From: Spongospora subterranea
Lineage: Eukaryota; Endomyxa; Phytomyxea; Plasmodiophorida; Plasmodiophoridae
Assembly (NCBI GenBank): GCA_900404475.1
Contig: OUQQ01000548.1
Location: 1 to 13,733, forward strand
Direction: 5' to 3'
Length of the DNA: 13,733 bases
This document shows positions 8,641 to 13,733 of the stretch, piece after piece. The notes under the pieces are model-generated. The model saw only the letters and a list, made by a program, of their open reading frames with translations. It searched no databases and had not been told where the DNA came from. Position 1 is the first letter of the stretch. The number at the start of each line of letters is the position of its first letter. The position numbers and the translations under genes are program-made.

Positions 8641-9032
8641 ACATTTGAGGTGATTATCATCAGTAAGTAAACAATAAACAGTAATCGAGATAATCACCGA
8701 ATTGTATGAGAGATACACAATGTGTTGACATTGATTCTTGTCGATCTATTGTCGGAAGAAAGCGTCGCGAGCACCTAAAAAGAAAGAATTAGGGTCGCAT
8801 TGTGCCCTTCGGGGAGAATGTTGGCCAGCAGCACCAGGTCTCCATCTGTTTCAATACCGAGTTAGTTCCTCAAAATCTCTTGATCATGTTGGATAAACGA
8901 TCTTCAAACAGGACTGGCCGGTCAGCTTGCTAAGACGAATTCGGCTCCGCTTCAGCTCTTTCGCCTGGACTGCTCCATGTCAACGTACTTCGTCATGGCT
9001 GGGCCGATGGCCATTCCGGCCGATCTCCGTTC
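8641..9032 (-). pseudogene. Right arm of inverted duplication, broken unknown gene
   Basis: The minus strand reads as protein if the frame is allowed to shift several times. The pieces in order are MTKYVDMEQSRRK, KELKRSRIRLSKLTGQ, LFEDRLSNMIKRF and GIETDGDLVLLANILPEGHN. Between them are frame changes and in-frame stops, and no GT–AG pair repairs them. The order, spacing and charge pattern look like one ancestral protein, but I cannot name its family. The inner end (8641–8740) pairs with 8441–8541 as an inverted repeat. Confidence 0.55.
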
Positions 9033-9130
9033 CATAAAGTGATATAAACAGGGGTGATGATGAATGTGATTGTAATGACATGATGTTATCCAGTGATCGT
9101 ATCAACAATGAACTGTCCGGATTGTATTTT

Positions 9131-9490
9131 CTAGGACGCCTGGGAGTGGACTGGGAACCATTGCGTTGAAGGGGGATGGCGACAGCGCATTAAGGTTAAC
9201 GATGACGACGGCAAATCCTCGCTGTCGTCTTCCAGGACCAATGGCAATTTTGGAAATCCAGGCGCGTACTCGCCCTTAGCCACTGCACCGCACCGGTGAA
9301 GGGTCAACGCGTCGAGTAACGGGGGGGGGGGGGAGTTGTCCAACTTTCGACGTTTCTGATTACTTACAATCACACTTTTTACACTTCGCCAGGGGCTGTC
9401 GGGACGTTTTGGACGTCCCCCCGAATTCGGAATTTTTTCAAATACGCCGACTTCTTGAAGTCCGTTTTGAAGGAGCGTTTTCAACTTCAT
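9131..9490 (-). other. Uncertain open frame containing a poly-C run
   Basis: The minus strand has a 119-aa open frame from ATG 9490. It is basic and proline/serine-rich in the first half, then has an acidic LEDDSEDLPSSS patch. A 13-nt homopolymer lies inside it and encodes part of a proline stretch. It lies just upstream of, and in the same direction as, the broken gene at 8641–9032, so it might be that gene's former N-terminal exon. No family is recognised. It may equally be chance or dead sequence. Confidence 0.25.
9321..9333. repeat. Homopolymer G13 on the plus strand
   Basis: Thirteen consecutive G residues follow GAGTAAC. Such runs slip in replication and sequencing, so the exact length and the frame of anything crossing it are unreliable. 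On the minus strand it is a C13 run. Confidence 0.95.
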
Positions 9491-10689
9491 CGGATGTAGA
9501 TTGCATTTGAATTTAAGTATCAGACTCCACCGTTGCCAGTCGCTCAGGCCTTCTTTTCAAATTCTGAGTCTGTGCGCTTGTCAATTACCAGCCTGATGCA
9601 CTTCCGTTTACGAGCTGGTCATTTGTCGCGTCCCACACAGCCCTGGATTGTTCCCTGAAAACGTCAATGTCCTATCTGGAACGTGTCTGAGCAAGACACG
9701 ACTATCTGCGAGAGCAATCCGGCGGTGGGGAATTTAATATTTTAATCGGGTGACAACGCATCGATTGGGGAGCCGCTTCTGGAAATGCAACAAAACCAAA
9801 GGATATGTTATCTAAAATACTCAGAATATTGTAAGTGAACAGCGGTCTCCTTCATGGAAGCGCCCCGTGAAAGAAAAGGGATTGGTGCTTGATATTGGAC
9901 AGTTAATCGGAACTGGTGCGGGAGAATCAACATTAATCGATCCGCTTACCAGTGTGATTGAGTTTTGGCCTCATTCGCATATCATGGACAGGAATATACC
10001 CACGAAACTTTACCCCATCTGAGGCATGCCAGGAGCAAATGATCATTCTGGGCATATTGGCCCGACCCGTTGCGAGATGCCGCCATCGTTCGCTGTGACC
10101 CCCCATCAATAAATGATTCATGCTGAGAACGAGACGTATTGAGAGGAACATACGGCAATACGAGAAATGGAGTTGAGAGTCAAGTGGTTGGCGAGAGATT
10201 CAAAGTGCCGGTTCATGAACCTACTGTCATATCGGCAAATAGACACAGGAACTCGTTTTTACTTGAGGGTATCGGCTATAGGTAATCTAACTGTCGAATG
10301 GACTCCACTAGAGTCGAGTTTATGCAATTAATGACCATTGATTAACACCACTCGATATTGAACCGAATTCGCGGCGACTATGTCAGCGCAGAACGGATTA
10401 CAACTTTTGACGTTCAACGGCAAACTTTCAGTCATTGCTTGAATTTGACTTTCACTATTGAGTGAAAGTGATGCATTTTATGCTCAACTGCAAACTACAG
10501 CATCCGACGAATCTCAGATGGAGGGCACAAAAACGAGTCAGCAATAGTTATGTTGCGAGGTCTCATAACAGAAGATAACAATATAATCGTATCTGTCTCC
10601 CCGTTCCGAATCGCTAATCAACATTCAAATTGATTAACGGGATCGTTCCTGAAGAGGTCAGAAAAATATCGATTATTCCCTGACTGATA
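9491..10689. other. Gene-free stretch
   Basis: I find no supported gene on either strand. A minus-strand open frame at 9933–10151 has no recognisable protein character. Small inverted repeats are present, for example CGTGTCT/AGACACG near 9684–9702 and the hairpin at 10448–10469. This is either intergenic or decayed DNA. Confidence 0.5.
10448..10469. repeat. Hairpin, perfect 9-bp stem
   Basis: ACTTTCACT pairs with AGTGAAAGT across the loop ATTG. It lies about 320 bp upstream of the CAAX-protein start codon. No function is evident. Confidence 0.7.
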
Positions 10690-10789
10690 TGGCGAAAGAG
10701 GTCTAAACCATGATCGGGACTGTTCGCAGATTCCATTTGTACGATCAGATCAATAGTATCCCCCTTTTCGACCCACCTTGTATTCGATC
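10690..10789 (+). promoter_or_regulatory. 5' flank of the CAAX-protein gene
   Basis: This is the immediate upstream region of the ATG at 10790 and is partly conserved in the duplicate at 8127–8214. The conserved blocks are GGACTGTT, CAGATT and TTGTACGA, followed by a C-rich stretch. Retention of these blocks between otherwise diverged copies may reflect either functional sites or simply the age of the duplication. Confidence 0.5.
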
Positions 10790-12867
10790 ATGGAGGCGGC
10801 GATCGCGCGCCTCGATCTTCGCGCTCACGGTCAGCTCTCGTTCTTATTCAACCTGATCCGAAGCCAGCCCCGATCCAAATGGTCCTCGCTACTATCGACG
10901 TACGTTGTGTTCCCTTTGGCCAATAACACATCGGATCACGTTCTCTATAAGTTAGTGATTCTCAAATGTACCTTCGTCGTGATTCATCTTCATCGAAAAC
11001 AGGATGTTCCTAGATGACCATTGGCGCGATTGGCTTTGGCCCTTCTTCGAACGGGGCTCCGTTCAATCCTTATTGAGCCGTCAAGAAGAGAGATCATTAT
11101 TCACAATATCGATGAACATGTATTACCCATCCCATTATTTACCTCTTGTCAATTCACCAGTTGCAATATTCCTAGATTTGCCATGGTCCATCATTATGCA
11201 TTTCTGAACCTGGCCGAATCCTTCGGCCAGGTCGTTCAAGACACATTCAGTGAATTGGAGCAGTTCGCCGGATGGGTACCGATATCCAGTTATTTCGTTC
11301 CCGATCGCTGTAATTAACCATTTAAGGAAATTAGGACGATGAGGCAATCATGCTGGCCAGGTTAATGCTGTATGCCAGTGCTAACAAGATATCGTCCAGC
11401 GTTCAGGTGAAATACAGCCCTTGTTTTGCGACGCCGTTCACCAACTGATTGAGAATATCGCCATAGGCTCTGAGGAGAGATGTTAATCATCCAGCTTGGT
11501 TGGTGTCTGTTGTCTCGTTGAAAACCGGTCTGTTGAGAAGTCGAACTGGTCCTGATCACAGGTCGAACCTATTTCAGTATTATGGCGTCGTTGAGCATTT
11601 TATTTTCTTCTCGCCGAACGCGAACGCGACGGCGAGCTCCAAAGGGAAGATCGAGGCGGGGTTCCACATCGATGAGGAAGGGGTGTTCCTGGATCTGCTC
11701 TTGGTTGAAATCAGCATGAAGATCCTTCGCGACTCGTTGAAAGTGGAGACATTGGTGGATAGCTCAGAGACCGACAAACGAATCCTGTCGAAACAGAAGC
11801 TGCTGCAGAAACAGGCTCTAGAAGTATCCCATTACTTTCTCCTTCTGTATTCGTTTTTCCAGGCGTTCGAGGACGGCAATGCTACTGATGAACAAAGGGT
11901 GAGCTACGTTTTTCCCCATATAGTTTGTCGATTGCCTATGATTAACCGATATTCAGGACGAGATCATTAAGATTACGTCATCTCATCATAAAGGCAGTAA
12001 AACATTGCTCAAACAGTGTATTGATTCTCTGTCCGAGGTCCTTGAACAACAAAAGCGCAATCGTCAGGTACTGGATTACAGGGGAGTCTGACTGTCCTCA
12101 CTCCACCATTTCTGATCTGTTTTAGCTCGCTGCAGCTGCATCAGTTGCCAGGCGCGTTTATTTCAAGGTATGATCTCAACCGACATGAATCACATCTGGA
12201 TTGATCAATGGATGTATTGCTTTATAGGTCAACGACACCATTCAGGTTCGTAATGAACCTGCTCAGACGCCGAAATCCCCAGCCAAGATAGCGGCGCCCA
12301 AGACCAGACGGGAGGTCGTTATTAATGCTCGAGAGGCGAACTTCGAGGAAGTTATCCCGATATTGAATATGAATAGCGACACATATTCCCCTCCTATCGA
12401 CCCAAACCATATCAAAGGTGTTTTCCAGAGAATTTCCATCGTATCACGCTGAACATGTTCCAGAGCCGTCACCGGCAATAATGAAAGACATTCATTGTGA
12501 ATTACAGAAGGCGCCAGTTCACAAAACAGTTCCTCTGGAGAAATCATCTGATAATCCAACGAATGACGCTGTGGCCAGCTTCGACCACCAGTTCCAAAAG
12601 CTGGTGGCCGCATTTGAGGACTACAAGCGAATCCTTCGTTTAGAAGAGCGGGCCTGTAAAGAGATATCGTCTGTGGATGTGGTTAATAGCAGTACTGGTG
12701 TAGCTCAGCGAGAACATCATACGGTTGAGCTCATAAATGGCCTCGAAGAACACTTCAGGAGTCGAACCAGCACATTGAGGGCAATTGGGATTCAGGCCAT
12801 GAAGAAACAGGAAGAATCTGCGGCTGATTCGAAGTTGGCAGCGGAAGGAGGATGTGTGATTAGCTAA
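10790..12867 (+). CDS. Unrecognised 525-aa protein with C-terminal CAAX box, 9 exons
   Basis: Exons: 10790–10899, 11003–11119, 11176–11275, 11335–11406, 11467–11898, 11957–12067, 12126–12167, 12228–12417, 12464–12867. Introns are 46–103 nt and the spliced length is exactly 526 codons. I do not recognise the family. The N-terminal third is helical and aromatic-rich (DDHWRDWLWPFFERG near 40–54). The middle (about 200–330) is charged and helical, rich in Lys, Gln and Leu, and looks coiled-coil prone. A Pro/Lys-rich linker (AQTPKSPAKIAAPKTRR) precedes a last helical segment. The chain ends GGCVIS, a textbook CAAX motif; Ser in the last place favours farnesylation, so the protein is probably tethered to a membrane. 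No transmembrane segment is seen. The ATG chosen is the first in frame and is conserved in the duplicate upstream flank. It converges on the gene at 12946–13550. The first intron (103 nt) is the least certain junction. Confidence 0.75.
11208..11232. repeat. Palindrome inside exon 3 of the CAAX-protein gene
   Basis: ACCTGGCCGAA pairs with TTCGGCCAGGT across the loop TCC, an 11-bp perfect stem within coding sequence (AESFGQ codons). It could form a stable RNA hairpin near the 3' part of exon 3. It may be coincidence of the codons used. Confidence 0.6.
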
Positions 12868-12951
12868 TCAATGAAAACAAAGGAATTCACAATAAACTCG
12901 TAAAAACCGAGCGCTGACCAGAGACTCGATGTCGAAACTCCGAGTTTATTG
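12868..12951. terminator. Shared 3' region with palindromic polyadenylation signals
   Basis: CAATAAACTCG at 12890–12900 and CGAGTTTATTG at 12941–12951 are perfect 11-bp inverted repeats. Each arm supplies AATAAA to one strand: 12891–12896 on plus, 24 nt after the CAAX-protein stop, and 12950–12945 on minus, overlapping the stop codon of the convergent gene. With only 78 bp between the stops, the two transcripts probably share or overlap their 3' ends. Confidence 0.7.
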
Positions 12952-13550
12952 AATCGGCCTCATCTCGGAAAACGACCCTGAATTATGGGGATTCAGTTCA
13001 GTAAATATATCTGCCCAATCACTGATTTCAAGATAGGGGTCAACGATTGTATCTAGGATGATGAGCAATGTATATTGAGACTGTTTGGAGGTGATGCCTG
13101 GATCATAGCCGTCATCCCTTAACGTGAAATACCTTAAAGCTTGAGGGTTATCATGTCTCAGCATTCGTTCATGGATAATCGCTAAGAAAGAATTAGCTAC
13201 GGATTGAGCTTCCTCGTTGGAATCAGCGAAAAATGTCGTGAATCTATGTAAATGCTGAACGTGTTGAGAGTAGAGAATATAATGCTTATCATCGGTACTA
13301 CTGGACTCTTGACGATTGCCAACATCTTGCCCAATTTTCGTGAACATAGCAGTAAGATCATCTTCGGATGGAGCGTCAAAACTGCCTTCAATCATGATAG
13401 ATTTTCAGATAGTACACGTTGTTTACGATGTTGGATCCTGTCACCTGAATTGTCCAGTAATCCTAGCTTGGGTTCACATAGGTTTGATGTCAACGACGGC
13501 AATGACGACATGAACGACAATGTGGAATTGGAGGGCGATTCTCCCTCCAT
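12946..13550 (-). CDS. Unrecognised 181-aa protein, 2 exons
   Basis: Exons on the minus strand: 13550–13445 and 13385–12946, joined across a 59-nt intron (donor GTGACA, acceptor TTGAAG) that keeps frame. The N-terminal 50 residues are Ser/Leu-rich and look disordered, followed by an acidic APSEDDLTAMFTKIGQ segment. The rest is helical with HVQHLHRFTTFF, FLAIIHERMLRHDNP, YGYDP-like DDGYDPG and LLIILDTIVDPYLEISDW. I know no family with this pattern. An in-frame stop lies upstream of ATG 13550, which supports it as the start. A further 5' exon beyond the window is possible, in which case this would be the C-terminal part of a larger protein. The stop codon overlaps the palindromic 3' region. Confidence 0.6.
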
Positions 13551-13733
13551 CACAATCTTTCCCCGATGTCGATAATTCCTCAAACCGCCTCAAATCGTTA
13601 TGATTAGCGGAATTTCCATCAGATCATGAAACAGGTTCAAATATGCACTTGAGTGCATCCAGAAGGGGTTATACAGTACCGGACAGCTTAACCTGACACA
13701 CTTTGTATGGGACCCACGGGAATTTGTTTCAGA
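13551..13733. promoter_or_regulatory. Upstream flank of the 181-aa gene
   Basis: No coding sequence is apparent. It would hold the promoter or an upstream intron of the minus-strand gene. A small palindrome TGCACT-TG-AGTGCA occurs around 13644–13657. Confidence 0.35.

Noticed and set aside
9933..10151. 72-aa minus-strand open frame
   Set aside because: It has no recognisable motif, an unusual composition and no neighbouring exons. It is likely chance.
11021..11317. 98-aa open frame as a separate gene start
   Set aside because: Only its part from 11176 to 11275 is real exon. The section before is replaced by the other frame ending at 11119, joined by a 56-nt intron.
11407..11466. Coding-like peptide LFCDAVHQLIENIAIGSEE near 11421–11477
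   Set aside because: It sits mostly within a 60-nt intron. Exons on either side join in phase, while no splice pair connects this frame to them.

Overview
The window looks like nuclear DNA of a compact-genome eukaryote. Five genes can be assembled, and all are split by short GT–AG introns: 22 introns, nearly all 46–73 nt, with one of 103 nt. All five models keep frame through every splice. The best guess is an early-diverging (chytrid-like) fungus, because a retriever VPS35L gene, which is generally missing from yeasts and moulds of Dikarya, sits beside a fungal-style ferric reductase and a cinnamyl-type alcohol dehydrogenase. Another opisthokont protist cannot be excluded from sequence alone.

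Layout. 1–382: upstream DNA with four perfect 43-bp tandem repeats just before a zinc alcohol dehydrogenase (383–1819, +, 8 exons, 352 aa). 1820–3768: a gene graveyard. It holds a decayed copy of the VPS35L 3' end, unidentified coding debris, an inverted duplication, a Ty3/gypsy-type reverse transcriptase fragment, and a decayed copy of the dehydrogenase 3' end. 3769–5833 (−): VPS35L-like gene, 5 exons, 606 aa, short at its C-terminus relative to human VPS35L. 6012–7616 (−): ferric reductase/NOX superfamily gene, 3 exons, 497 aa. 7617–10789: mostly non-coding or decayed DNA with a duplicate of the next gene's 5' flank, a large inverted duplication of broken coding sequence, and a G13 tract. 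10790–12867 (+): unrecognised 525-aa protein in 9 exons ending in a prenylation-type CAAX box. 12946–13550 (−): small unrecognised gene of 181 aa, convergent with the previous one and sharing a palindromic 3' region with AATAAA on both strands.

How it fits together. The genes do not form a pathway. The dehydrogenase is a soluble NADP(H) enzyme, the ferric reductase is a membrane metal/oxygen reductase, and VPS35L belongs to an endosomal recycling complex. The clearest structural story is that the convergent junction between the dehydrogenase tail and the VPS35L tail exists twice. Each copy keeps one of the two genes and has lost the other, with retrotransposon-derived and other dead sequence now between them. 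A second story is repeated small-scale duplication in 8.1–10.8 kb. No operons, tRNAs, rRNAs, CRISPR arrays or intact transposons were seen.
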